Source: Hirsutella rhossiliensis
Lineage: Eukaryota > Ascomycota > Sordariomycetes > Hypocreales > Ophiocordycipitaceae
Length of the DNA: 64,000 bases
Assembly: GCF_020360975.1 (NCBI RefSeq)
Contig: NW_025408670.1
Coordinates: forward strand, 4,030,001 to 4,094,000
Reading direction: 5' to 3'
Part shown: positions 11,683 to 22,000 of the stretch, in pieces
Layout of the letters: every line of letters begins with the position of its first letter
Position numbering within the stretch: position 1 is the stretch's first letter
Translations under genes and position numbers: made by a program
The notes under the pieces: generated by a model
What the model was told of the DNA's origin: nothing
Database searches by the model: none
The model's input: the letters and a program-made list of their open reading frames with translations, nothing else

Positions 11683-12366
11683 TCACCAGTCCAACGGCTT
11701 CTTGGCCGTCGTCGAGGGGGCGGCAATGCCGGGCGCTTCGTCAACAAGGGGGTCCAATCGCGGACCGGCGTCGGCCCCCAGGATTGCCTCATCTATTCTC
11801 CACAGCTTGATTTGGTCGCCGATAACATTGCTCCATTTGCAGATGAGCGGGTGAGCGTCAGCCACGTCTGTAAAGAGGATTTCGCCGTTGCTTGCAGGCT
11901 CAACGTCAAAGGTCCAATTGCCGTCCGTGGCCCAGTAAGCCGGGTCGAATACGCGGCCTGTGCTCAGCTCGTCACGCGCCTCGGCCAACAGCTTGGCCAC
12001 GGCGGCGGCATCCTCGTCGTCGGGCCGACCCCCGACGGCATCCGAGATGCCCTCGAGCATGCCCAGCAGACGGCCGGCCCTCAGACCGATGGTAGCGCCC
12101 AAGCTAAAGCCCTCGTCGAAGCCCGCCTGGATGGTGGACGCCTTTGCCACGGCAATAGCCTCTCGGTACCCGGTGGTGGTGTGCTCCGACTGCAGACGCC
12201 GCATGTCCGAGGGATGAGAGGCGTCCTGGCGCTCGGGGGAGGCAGAACCGAAGACGTCATCTAGGGAGGCATCCGTGGTGAGAGGCGTGTCGCGGGGCAC
12301 AGCGGCATCGGCAGCATCCGAGGGATGGGCTTCCTCGCCAGAGGGCTCGATCGGCTGGAAGTGCAT
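11683..12366 (-). CDS. YAE1: Yae1-like protein (Rli1/ABCE1 iron-sulfur maturation)
   Basis: Single exon, 227 residues. Yae1 with Lto1 links the CIA machinery to the ribosome-recycling protein Rli1/ABCE1. The hallmark is a run of glycines every fourth residue (GFDEGFSLGATIGLRAGRLL) at about residues 82-103, preceded by GYREAIAVAKAST. This is the deca-GX3 motif of the family. The N-terminal 60 residues are acidic and low complexity. A C-terminal tryptophan (PLDW end) is present; terminal W motifs matter in CIA targeting in related systems, but that is inference here. It diverges from the SDR gene about 1.1 kb away. Confidence 0.85.
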   Translation of the reverse strand: MHFQPIEPSGEEAHPSDAADAAVPRDTPLTTDASLDDVFGSASPERQDASHPSDMRRLQSEHTTTGYREAIAVAKASTIQAGFDEGFSLGATIGLRAGRLLGMLEGISDAVGGRPDDEDAAAVAKLLAEARDELSTGRVFDPAYWATDGNWTFDVEPASNGEILFTDVADAHPLICKWSNVIGDQIKLWRIDEAILGADAGPRLDPLVDEAPGIAAPSTTAKKPLDW

Positions 12367-13463
12367 GGCGCAATGTTTCTGGGCCAGCCAGCAAAAGGCA
12401 AAAAAATTAGGAGCACTTGATTACTGTCTAGAGTCATGCTGCCCACGTACAGTAGGTGCTGATGTGTGGCGCACGGTATATACATACAATGTTAAGCCTG
12501 CCCAGCGGGTGTGACGGCGGTCTTTGCACTGTCATTGATTACTAAGGTTTCCGCCTGGTAAAATGCTTTGCATCAGTCTCCCTGGGCAACTTCCACTGCG
12601 TTTGCTTTTTGACGCCTCCCTTTTCGAGATCCGCCGCCCTCTGGCAGCTTGTTTCAGCTTTTCGAATGGGTTTCATGACCTGCTCGCTACGGTATCCGTA
12701 TACCGGGAGGCAAAGGGGCGGGGACAGGAGTACAGGAGGGAGAGTGGGTGCATCGAATCGGCTTCCACCCTCTTCTCCCTTTGTCGCTAACTTATCCGCT
12801 TACCCGTAGTGCCGCCAACCGAGCCGGGCCAAGGGAGGCAAGGGGAGCCGTTGTGCTCACTTTTTACACACGTTTACATGGCTGTGCGACGACCGGTTTC
12901 ACTCTCGCCGTTGAAGCTTTCTTGGAGTAGGTACGGAGTACAGGGTAGGACATCATCCATCACGTCAACATGGAAGCGCCCACATGAGTCTGGTTCATCC
13001 AACATAACCCAGTCACATCACTCACTCCTCGTGGCAGCGCGAACAACTGTGACACGAGTCCGTCGTGAACTAGCCAACTGGATCAAACCGGGCGTCCTTG
13101 TTCCACAGCGGCCTACACAGCCCATGTGGGAGCGCCGCTCCTCCACGTTCAAGTGTTCACAACATCCGGTACGACAGTTCTGATTGCCGAAACTCTCACC
13201 CAGAGCTACTGCACTCTCATCAAGGCCGCGGGGAAGCCGAAACGACGTCTGTACAGTATGCAGTGTCCACCAATCGCCGCCATCACATGCTCCCTTCTCC
13301 GCACCCGATGCAACTGCCACGGGCGCTCTGCAGCTCACGGCTGAGCGGCAATGTCCAAGAGGGGGCGGTTACTTGCAGGGTCTTCAAAAACCACTCCACG
13401 TCTCGTGTCACTAGAGGACGGCCGCTGAGTCCTGCATCTCGCGACTCACCTGTAGCCGAGACC
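12367..13463. promoter_or_regulatory. divergent intergenic region, yae1 / SDR
   Basis: About 1.1 kb between divergent genes; both promoters must be here. An open frame that runs into the SDR from 13098 looks like untranslated leader, since the SDR family start lies at 13464. No other gene recognised. Confidence 0.45.
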
Positions 13464-14279
13464 ATGACTCACGGACGTCTCCAAGGCAAGGTGTCCATTG
13501 TGACGGGCGCTGCCTCGGGCTTCGGCAAGGGCATCGCGGCCAAGTTTGTGCATGAAGGATCCAAGGTCGTCATCGCGGATATGGCCGACGAGGCTGGCCA
13601 AGCCGCTGCTCAAGAGTTGGGCTGCAAGTTTGTCACGGCAGACGTCTCCAGCAAGTCGGACTGGGAGCGGCTGCTATCGGATACCCTGCGCGAATTCGGG
13701 CAGCTCGATATCGTCGTCAACAACGCCGGCGTCACATATCCCAATAAGGCAACCGAGGACGTGACCGAGGACGAGTTTGATCTGGTCTTCAAGGTCAATG
13801 TCAAGTCCATGTTCATGTCGACGGCCGTTCTCTTGCCCTATTTCCTCAAAGACAACCGCCCAGGCTGCTTCATCCAAGTGGCCTCGACTGGAGGCGTCCG
13901 GCCACGACCACGGCTGACGTGGTACAATGCCACCAAGGGCGCCCTCATCACCGCAACCAAGGGCATGGCCGTCGAATACGGGCCCAAGAAAATTCGCTTC
14001 AACGCCGTCTCGCCAGTCGTGGGAAACACGGGAATGTCTGTCTCCCTGCTGTACCCACGAGATGCTTCGTGACTAACATGACCGAACCATGCCAGGACGC
14101 ACTTGTTCCTTGGCAAGCCTGGGACCGCCGAGAACTTGGCGCCGTTTGTCGAGACTGTGCCTCTAGGCCGGCCCTCAGAGCCCGCAGACGTTGCCAATGC
14201 CTGCTGTTATCTTGCCAGTGACGAGGCCTCCTTGGTCACCGGCGTCAATCTCGAGGTGGACGGTGGACGCTGTGTTTGA
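13464..14279 (+). CDS. short-chain dehydrogenase/reductase (classical SDR)
   Basis: Model: join(13464..14035, 14096..14279), 251 residues, the standard length of a classical SDR. Seen: cofactor motif TGAASGFG at residues 14-21, NNAG near 86, a catalytic serine in VASTGG near 141, and YNATK (Tyr154, Lys158). The acidic residue after the second strand (VVIADMADE) favours NAD over NADP. The 60-nt intron (GTCTGT donor, CTAAC branch, CCAG acceptor) splits an ATG codon and restores the C-terminal SDR stretch ([20 protein letters not shown], then [10 protein letters not shown]). The nearest family resemblance is FabG/glucose-dehydrogenase-like oxidoreductases; substrate unknown. It converges on a cyclase gene and may share a small catabolic neighbourhood with the aldehyde dehydrogenase at 17.3 kb. 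Confidence 0.9.
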
Positions 14280-15169
14280 GCCTTGATGGGGACTTGGGAG
14301 CAAGTATTTCATTCAAAGTCCCCATACCTGGTCCTTCTGTTCTTGAGGATTTCCACTTGCAGGGTTTGTCTCTGGTTCTTAATCAGATCATCATGAATCG
14401 TGCCTCTACCGCGCGCCAGATACCATGTCACAAAACGCTAGCTTTGACGACTTCTGGCCTACTCGCGGATGCAAGGTGCTTGCTCCAGTCAACGCCACAG
14501 GCAGGGTCAAGGCTTCTTCTGGCCCCAGGGCTCAACAGCAATGGAATGCCATGGAATGGCCCTTGCCGCCAACAGTAAAGCTAGGAGCGAGGAGCGTACC
14601 AGACCCCATATACGCGTATGCGTATCCTTACCGGTTGTGTTTCGACACAAACTGTACACTCGTACGTCCGATAATACCCCGTGCCGACCTCTGACCTCGC
14701 AGGTGGAAGTGTCCTGGCTCCCTGCGGGACGGTGGTCACATTGAATAACATTACATCCTCACATTTCAGTATTCAATGGCAAGCGCCTGCACAACCGTGC
14801 TACTTCACGTCATGTGTACACTTTTAATTACCGCAGTCCTTGATATTGCATGCTATCAACCCCGTCGAGACCTTTCTTGATAACAAACTTGAATCTGACG
14901 CGTGGCCGAGCCGACATGTCGTCTGTAGGTCGATGACTCTGGCAATGGCAGTGTCCAGTCTTCTACTGCATGTACTGAGATAAAAAGAGTTGCAACAAGG
15001 CCATCTTCGTTTGTCTCGGACGAGTTGAGTTTCTCAGCGGGTACCCTCGAGACAACTAGACTTGATCACGTTCGCTATGCAGCCGTATTCTGGAAATCAT
15101 TGAAGCAAGGTACCTAAATCCACAGTCCTCTGCGTTATGCTACGCATCCGTCATCGCTGTTGGGCAGCC
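14280..15169. other. convergent intergenic region
   Basis: About 890 bp between two 3' ends. Short open frames only; no gene recognised. Confidence 0.5.
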
Positions 15170-16231
15170 TCAAAACAATGCCAGGCAGTTGGGCGGGCTG
15201 CTCACGCCCCCCGGCATGTTCAGGGGCGAGCTGGTGACGAAAAACTCCCAGCGGCCAAGGCCTCGACACGTGCGGCTGAGCTCCTCGAGGTCAAAGAGCT
15301 CACCAATAGGAACCCCCATGCCGGCGAGGAGACGCTCGTGCAGAAACAGTCCGGGCTCATCGTCCTGGTCCTCTCTGGGATACGACTCCAGCGGCGGGTA
15401 CACCTCGAACGAAATGGAGTCTCCCGCCACGGCCGCGAATCCTTCGTCCCAGAGCCAGCGCAACATTTCCTCGGTCCCCTCGACGCCGGCGTGGCGGGGG
15501 ATGGGGTCGTGCGAATAGGCCACCTTGTCGGCTGGGGTCATTTGGGTATCCCATAGCTTCGTCAGGCCCGTCCGGATGAAGAGGATGTCGCCGCGGCGGA
15601 ACTCAATTCCCTGGTCGCAGGCCATCTGCTTCAAGACTCGGAGCGGGATCCCGTGTTGTGACAGAGGGCTGTACGTTATGGAGTGCTTCTCGGCATATGC
15701 GACGTAGTCAAGCAGCACGCCCCTGCCACAGATGCCCTCCGTGGCCCAGTGCTGGATGCCAATGCGATGGTTGGCGCGGTGCGTAATCTCCATGGCCGTC
15801 GTCCCACCGTAATACAACCGCTGTGCCGGGTTCTCCTCCGTGGGAAACGGTGCCGAGAAGTGGCGGAGGCCATCCCACTGGGTCGACTGTTGGGGGTTGA
15901 AGATGTAGACATCGTCAAATGCCTTGCCCCCGAGCAGGGAGAAGATGTGGTGCTGGGCGGGGGAACGGCTGAAGTTGGCAGTGTCTAGCTTGGTAAGGTC
16001 CCAGTTGAGCGAGACGCGGACGCCTGTCTGAATGCAACGCCTGGCTGCTTCGGCGACGATCTCGGGCGTGAGCAGCACGAGGCGTCCGAGGCCTTCTTCC
16101 CTGGAGCCGGGCTTGCCCGGCCATACTCGGTACTTGTCTGGCAAGGAGTCGTACGGGACATCATGCAACGACCGAGGCGCCGGGCCCGAGGACGTAGCAT
16201 GCTCCGGAGCCATCGTGTTCTCCTGAATCAT
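15170..16231 (-). CDS. cyclase-family metal-dependent hydrolase
   Basis: Single exon, 353 residues. It matches the putative-cyclase superfamily that contains kynurenine formamidase and isatin hydrolase (PF04199-type). Landmarks: SLNWDLTKLDTANFSRSPAQ near residue 75, TQWDGLRHF near 118 in place of the classical HXGTHXDXPXH metal motif, WATEGICGRGVLLDYV, and RRGDILFIRTGLTKLW. The histidine-poor version of the first motif is the form common in the fungal branch. It could hydrolyse a small amide or lactone; the real substrate is not evident. Start at 16231 or at the second ATG (16213) cannot be decided. It diverges from the aldehyde dehydrogenase. Confidence 0.85.
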   Translation of the reverse strand: MIQENTMAPEHATSSGPAPRSLHDVPYDSLPDKYRVWPGKPGSREEGLGRLVLLTPEIVAEAARRCIQTGVRVSLNWDLTKLDTANFSRSPAQHHIFSLLGGKAFDDVYIFNPQQSTQWDGLRHFSAPFPTEENPAQRLYYGGTTAMEITHRANHRIGIQHWATEGICGRGVLLDYVAYAEKHSITYSPLSQHGIPLRVLKQMACDQGIEFRRGDILFIRTGLTKLWDTQMTPADKVAYSHDPIPRHAGVEGTEEMLRWLWDEGFAAVAGDSISFEVYPPLESYPREDQDDEPGLFLHERLLAGMGVPIGELFDLEELSRTCRGLGRWEFFVTSSPLNMPGGVSSPPNCLALF

Positions 16232-17256
16232 AATCGATCACGTGTATAAGTCGCCCAGGAGAACTCTTGTCGAAGAAATCCTCTAATAGCTTATAGGATC
16301 AAGATAAGCCAAAATCCAGCTCAAATATGTACATGCCGCCGTATGGAGAGGACACAGAGCATGAAATGCAGGCTGCCCCATGCAATCATCCAGAAGCACA
16401 GCATGATCAGCTGAGTCCCTTGACTACCCTTTGGGGTGGGCAACATATGCTGCCAAGTCCACCAAGTGTGGATGCTCGGCAGCTTCGTAAAGCTCCAAGT
16501 TGCACAGTCAAAGGCCAGAATGAAGGTTAGCTTGACTCATTCATTTGAGTATTGGAACTCGCCGCCAGATCCCCACGTATCAAGGCCTCACCGAGAACAA
16601 TGTGGTCTTGGTAAACTACCAAGGCGTCAAGCTTTCCCGGGCAGCCGTTCACAAAGAGGATTCACACGGCTCAGGAAACTCAAATGACAAGCAGACAAGG
16701 AGTCGGGCCGCCATCGCCAATCGCTTCTGCTGCCGTAATGCCGAGAGGTGTTGCCGTCCCAGCCCAGGCGCAGAAGCTGGGGGGTTGCCCGCTCCAGGGT
16801 TGTACCAAACCCCGAAGGCCGAGAAGTACGCTTCATGCTCATTGGTTGTCCTGCTGCAGATGATGAAATTACAGTGGTATTTGTACGCCTATGCCGAGTC
16901 GTGCGGGGGGATTGTGAACTGGCGTTGAGGGGCATGAGGGGAAAGGGGGAGAGGAGAGGGTGCTGGAATAAGAACCCGCATAAGACTGTCCGGCGACAAG
17001 GTTCCATGCAAACCCGGCGACATTCCCGTCGCTTAACTGTTGTCAGGTATATTCACCTGATGCTCGGATCGGCATTTCGGACAGCATCATTCATCAGCTC
17101 AAAGGAAAGCTCCGCAGCAAGGGCGACCGTGTGAGCTCGAGAAGACGACGCCACGCATACTTGGAGAGCGCGAGTCAGAAAGGGAGAGGAAGCAGTCGAG
17201 TCCGATACTGAACTCATACACCTCTAAAGAGAACAAAAACTAGGCCAAGAGACAAG
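16232..17256. promoter_or_regulatory. divergent promoter region, cyclase / aldehyde dehydrogenase
   Basis: About 1 kb between two genes read away from each other, compatible with co-regulation. No coding exon recognised. Confidence 0.45.
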
Positions 17257-19061
17257 ATGAGTCCCGCCTCCGAGCAGACAGCCAGCAAGCCCGAGCAGTT
17301 TGACTGTCTCGTGCACGGCGAGTCCGTCCCGGCCCAGTCCGGCAAACGCTTCGACGTCGTTGACCCAGGCACGGGCAACGTCTGGGCGGCGTGCTCGGAC
17401 GCCGCCGCCCAAGACGTCGACGGCGCCGTACAGTCGAGCCACGAGGCGTTCCAGACATACTCCAAGTGGACGCCGAAGCAGCGCTCGAAGAGCCTCTTTC
17501 AATGGCACCAGCTCATTACCGAGGCGAAAGGGGATCTCGCCAAGGTGCTCACCTCCGAGACGGGCAAGCCGCTGCGGGAGGCGGACCAAGAGGTCGACTA
17601 CGCCCTCAGCTTCCTGTGGTGGTTCATCGGCGAGGCGGAGAGGATCCAGGGCAGCTCCATCACGTCGGCCGTCGGCGGCCGGCGCGCCATCATCATCAAG
17701 CAGCCCGTCGGCGTCGTGGCGGCCCTGGTGCCGTGGAACTTCCCGCTGGTGCTGGCGCTGCGCAAGATGAGCGCCGCGCTGGCGGCCGGATGCACCATGG
17801 TGGTCAAGCCGTCGCCCGAGACGCCCGTCTCGGCGCTGTCGCTGGCCCGGCTCGCCGTCCGGGCCGGGTTCCCCGCCGGCGCCGTCAACGTGCTGACGAC
17901 GAGCCTCGACGGCACCCCGCCCGTCGCCGAGGAGCTCTGCCGGCACCCGCTTGTGCGCAAGGTGTCGTTTACGGGGAGCACGCGCGTGGGCAAGATCATT
18001 GCCGGGCTGTGCGCGCAGAACCTCAAGGGCTCGACGCTGGAGCTCGGGGGCAACTGCCCCTTTGTCGTGTTCGACGACGCCAACCTCGCCCGCGTGTTGG
18101 AGCAGCTCATGGCCCTCAAGTGGCGGCACGCCGGCCAGGCCTGCATCTCGGCCAACCGCATCTACGTGCAGCGAGGCCTGCACGACAAGCTGGTGGCGGC
18201 GCTGGTGGAGCAGGCGTCGAGGCTCAAGATGGGCTACAGCCTGGCCGAGGACACTGACTTTGGGCCCGTCACGACGCCGAGGGGGCTCGACAAGGCCGAG
18301 GCCATGGCCCAGGACGCGCTGTCCAAGGGGGGGAAGCTGGAGCTGGGTACCGGCAAGCGCATGTCCGACGGCGGCGGCGGAGGGTATTTCATGGAGCCGA
18401 CCATCCTGACGGGCGTCACCGACGACATGCTCATGAGTCGCGAGGAGATCTTTGCGCCCCTGGCTGGCGTCTCCGTCTTTGATACCGAGGACGAGGTCGT
18501 GGCGCGGGCGAATAAGACGAGCATGGGCCTGGCCAGCTATGTCTTCACCAAGGACGTCCACCGGCTGTGGAGGATGTTTGAGAAGCTGGAAGCAGGCATG
18601 ATTGGACTGGTGCGTCATTTCTTTTCCTTCTTTCTGTATCCTATGCCCCTGCTTATGGCCGTTTTTCCTTTTCTCCCCCCCCCCGTCTCACTTTTTTGCT
18701 CTCTCCTCACCGGTGCTTTCTTTTGGTGCGTTGCTTGCTTCTACCCCCCCCTCCCTCTCTCTCCCGACTGATTGGGTCGCGTCCTATTTTCTTCTTTCCA
18801 GTCTCTTCCTTTTTATTGTCCCTCTTATTTGGAGAGGGCAGGAGACCTAGAGCTTGAAATCTGCACGGGACACAGAAGTCTTGGTGCGACTCGCTAACAC
18901 ACACACCCCGATGTTAGAACACGGGCGCCGGCTCCTCCCCCGAGACCCCCTTTGGCGGCATCAAGGAAAGTGGCTGGGGAAAGGAGAGCGGAAAGGACGT
19001 GGCCGTCGACGAGTTCCTGGTGACCAAGTGCGGCACGCTGACCATCGAGGACCATTGGTGA
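17257..19061 (+). CDS. aldehyde dehydrogenase, succinate-semialdehyde dehydrogenase type
   Basis: Model: join(17257..18609, 18918..19061), 498 residues. It oxidises an aldehyde with NAD(P); the closest type is succinate-semialdehyde dehydrogenase of the GABA shunt. Seen: VPWNFPLVLALRKMSAALAAG near residue 165, the FTGSTRVGK cofactor motif, catalytic Glu262 in LELGGNCPF and catalytic Cys296 in GQACISANR. The C-terminus NTGAGSSPETPFGGIKESG is restored only after splicing. The intron is 308 nt, much longer than the 53-111 nt of most introns here, and very pyrimidine-rich (donor GTGCGT, acceptor TTAG). The protein joins GMIGL directly to NTGAG, as in the family, so no exon appears to be hidden in it. 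Neighbours are a cyclase and an SDR. Confidence 0.9.
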
Positions 19062-22000
19062 TGAGGCTCCGAGGCTCCTGACCTGGGAGGCGGACGAGGA
19101 GAAAAACAAGAAAAAGTGCCCTTTTTTGTGCGACGGTGAGGCCAGGGGGACTCGTCAACGGCGTGTGCTTGGCCGGGCCGGTAATCGTCATTGTTACGCT
19201 TGTTGCATTGTCCGCGCTTGCCGCCTCGCCGCAGACGACCGCTCAGGAGTTCTTTTCTTTTTATATTATCGGTTTTTCTTTCTTTTTCCCCTGCTTCTCC
19301 ATCAAGCATCATGCTTGTGTAAGTGTGCATGCTATCGCCCGCCCCGGCACCCCCGGGGTCAAACAGCTGCGCCATGCGAGCGCTGCTTATTCACATACAT
19401 GTATCTACACACCACTGCGTACAAAGCAACTCCCTCCCGTAGTTTGTTCCAGGGACTTGGGTTTTGGGTACCGAAGCTGCGGCACCGTGGAGACATTTAA
19501 GGCGGCTGTCCCGGTTCGCGCCGCGGGACTGGGGGCCTCGTTTCCGCCCTCCCGGCCGGTCCGTTTTTTTCTGGGGGGACTGGAGGGGCTGAAGGGGGAT
19601 TTGCTCTTCATTTACTACTGCTTCTATTTTCCTCAGCAGAAACAAATAGTCATAGAGTTTGCTCGTGCTGATAAACTTGCATGCCAGACCCGGATACGAA
19701 ACAGGCCACTCTCCGCACCGCCAATCGTCCCCCCCCTGTCCAAGGCCAAGGCTGGCCTGAAACCCAAAGACTCGGGCGCTGCAGAGCGTGCCTTAGGTAA
19801 AGGCGATATAGGGCTCAGGGAGTAGTGCAGCAGCATGTCCCAGTCTCCCTTTCGGAGGGAGGACGGAGGGAGAACGGAGGAGGACGACGGCGACGAGGAG
19901 GGGAAAAAGAAAGCGTGGGGGCAGGGCGGCGAGGGGAAAAGAAGCGTCGACAACTGGGCCAAGAAATGCCTTGGGTACCAATGGCATGTAAGAAAAAAGG
20001 CTGCTGACCCCTGTCTTGTGTGGATCGGGGCATCTTGCATAATGTCGACGGACGAGTCGCGGCGCCGCAATCCATCGCCGGCCGGGCCTCGTTTCCCATT
20101 CCCCGGTCGCCCTACTTTAGTAGCTGCTTGTATCGCGAAGAAGGAAGAAAAAGGTTTGACGCTCGCTCGTTGTCGAAACGAAACGGGCAATCGGCATCCA
20201 TGGGTCCCTCCCTCCCTCCATCCCCTTTCCTCCTTTGCTCAAGCCTCACTCCATCCATCCTTGTCACGACCAGTTGTTACCTGGCGGGCCGGCCAGCCAG
20301 CCAGCCTCCCACAAAGCAAAAACAATCAAACAGAGATAAATAAATGGAAAATAATTAGCGGGGGGGACTGTTGCTGGCTTGTCGGAGGGAGCACAGCAAA
20401 CCAGGCATCTTCAAGGAACCAACAGGCCCCCATGCCGCGGCGGTTCCCTCGACGATTCTTCTCCCCCAACGCGCCCCCGGGAGGCGCCATCCGGGCCTGT
20501 GTGAGGCGGTGCCTCCGACATCATGTGGCTCTCTGTGTCGACGAGAAATGAGGCTCGCAGAGCAGCCCATGATCCGGACGCTGCCGGCCGGCCGTTGGAA
20601 TCCCAGGCCCCCGTGTGCGCTCCAGGGGCTGGGAAATCCGTCGGCTCTCGGGCCACGCGGACGTCATCATCCCATATGGCCGACTGCAGCATGCTGTACG
20701 AAGCATTCATCTGCACTTCTGGTATCGATGTGTACCAAGTATACGAATACGCCGCGGCAAACTCCTCCTCTCGCAAACCCAAACTCCTTGCTGTGTCGTT
20801 GCCGGGTGCAGACAAGGCCCATGTCCGCGGGTCCCTCCCCCCTCCCCCCCCATGCCGGTTTCCTCACGCTCACCTGGGACCGCCGCCGCTGGAGCATAGG
20901 TTGATTTTGTGTCACCGTTGGCATTGGCGGTATGAGCAGTCTCCACCGTGTCCGCCGTCCTGGCGGCGCAGGATCATCGGCGTGCACTTCTAGAAGCTCA
21001 GGGGGTTACACCGGGACATGCCCCAACTCACCGCGTTGGATACCGAGTGCCCCGGGCGCGACACTGGCTCTCCTCGGCCGCTCACCGGAGCGACGGTTCC
21101 TCGGGCACGTTTTCCCATGTATGTATGTACTCGCAAATGGCGGTAGTGCATGCATTGCTCGTCGTCCATGTGTACTCGCCGCGCCGGAGCTGGAATCCAT
21201 TCGTCCGTACCAAGTATATGCATGCGAGATACAGGCACGATTAGGTTCATCGGGGAGCCGTCACGGCCATGCACCGGGCCCGCATATGCTCTCTCTCCCT
21301 CTCCTGCTGTCGTCCTCTGTCACCTCTGGCTCGCCTTCCACGGTCGACAAGCAAACAGTACAGACCCCCTGTGGATCCTCAACGGGCCTCGAGCTGAGCT
21401 GCTTGCGTAGGAAATATGGTGTAGCACTAGGAAATCGCCAACGAGCAAGGGGGAGGGGTCGGTCAAGGATGCCATGTCGTCAGGGGTCTCGCTGACTGCC
21501 AAGGGTCATCACGACTTCGGTACTCGCACTCCGTAGTGTACCTAGACTGAGCTTAGCAAAAGGACTGCCATGCGAGCTTGTGCGCCCCTAGCAGGCAGCT
21601 CTTGGGACGAGACTCACCCACTGCAGACCGGGGCTTAAAAATCTCAGACATGTCCTCCGAATTTCGTCCCTCTGAGCTCTCTCATCGACCAGAGAGAAAA
21701 GTCAGGCTGTCCGACGCTGTGCCTGTTACCCAATTGCGCCTCTTATAACTCGCCGCTCCTGCTTTTCGCCGCCCTCTCTCGTCCGTCTCCACACCCGTTG
21801 CCTCTATCTGACAGCCTGGACCTGCTCCGCCGCCTGCCCACGTCTTGTTGAGAAACACTCCGCCGAGGTTGCGGCCTTGATACTTCTCCAAGCGGCCAAA
21901 CCACACGTTATAAAGCATCAGCAGCCATGCCTCGCGGCCCCTATGACACGACTGGCGTGGTGAAGCCCAACGCTCCCAAGCCGCCCAAGCCTTCCTGACG

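Noticed and set aside
17391..18257. Second long plus-strand frame and a 464-codon minus frame over the aldehyde dehydrogenase
   Set aside because: GC-rich codon bias creates stop-poor shadow frames; only the frame with the catalytic Glu and Cys motifs is real.
19136..20551. Plus-strand frames of 229 and 238 codons
   Set aside because: Composition follows simple tracts in the DNA, with no motif or family likeness.
21927..21998. 23-codon plus-strand ORF after a leader-like stretch
   Set aside because: Its ATG lies only about 18 nt after a TATAAAG element, no splice extension is convincing, and no relative is recognised.
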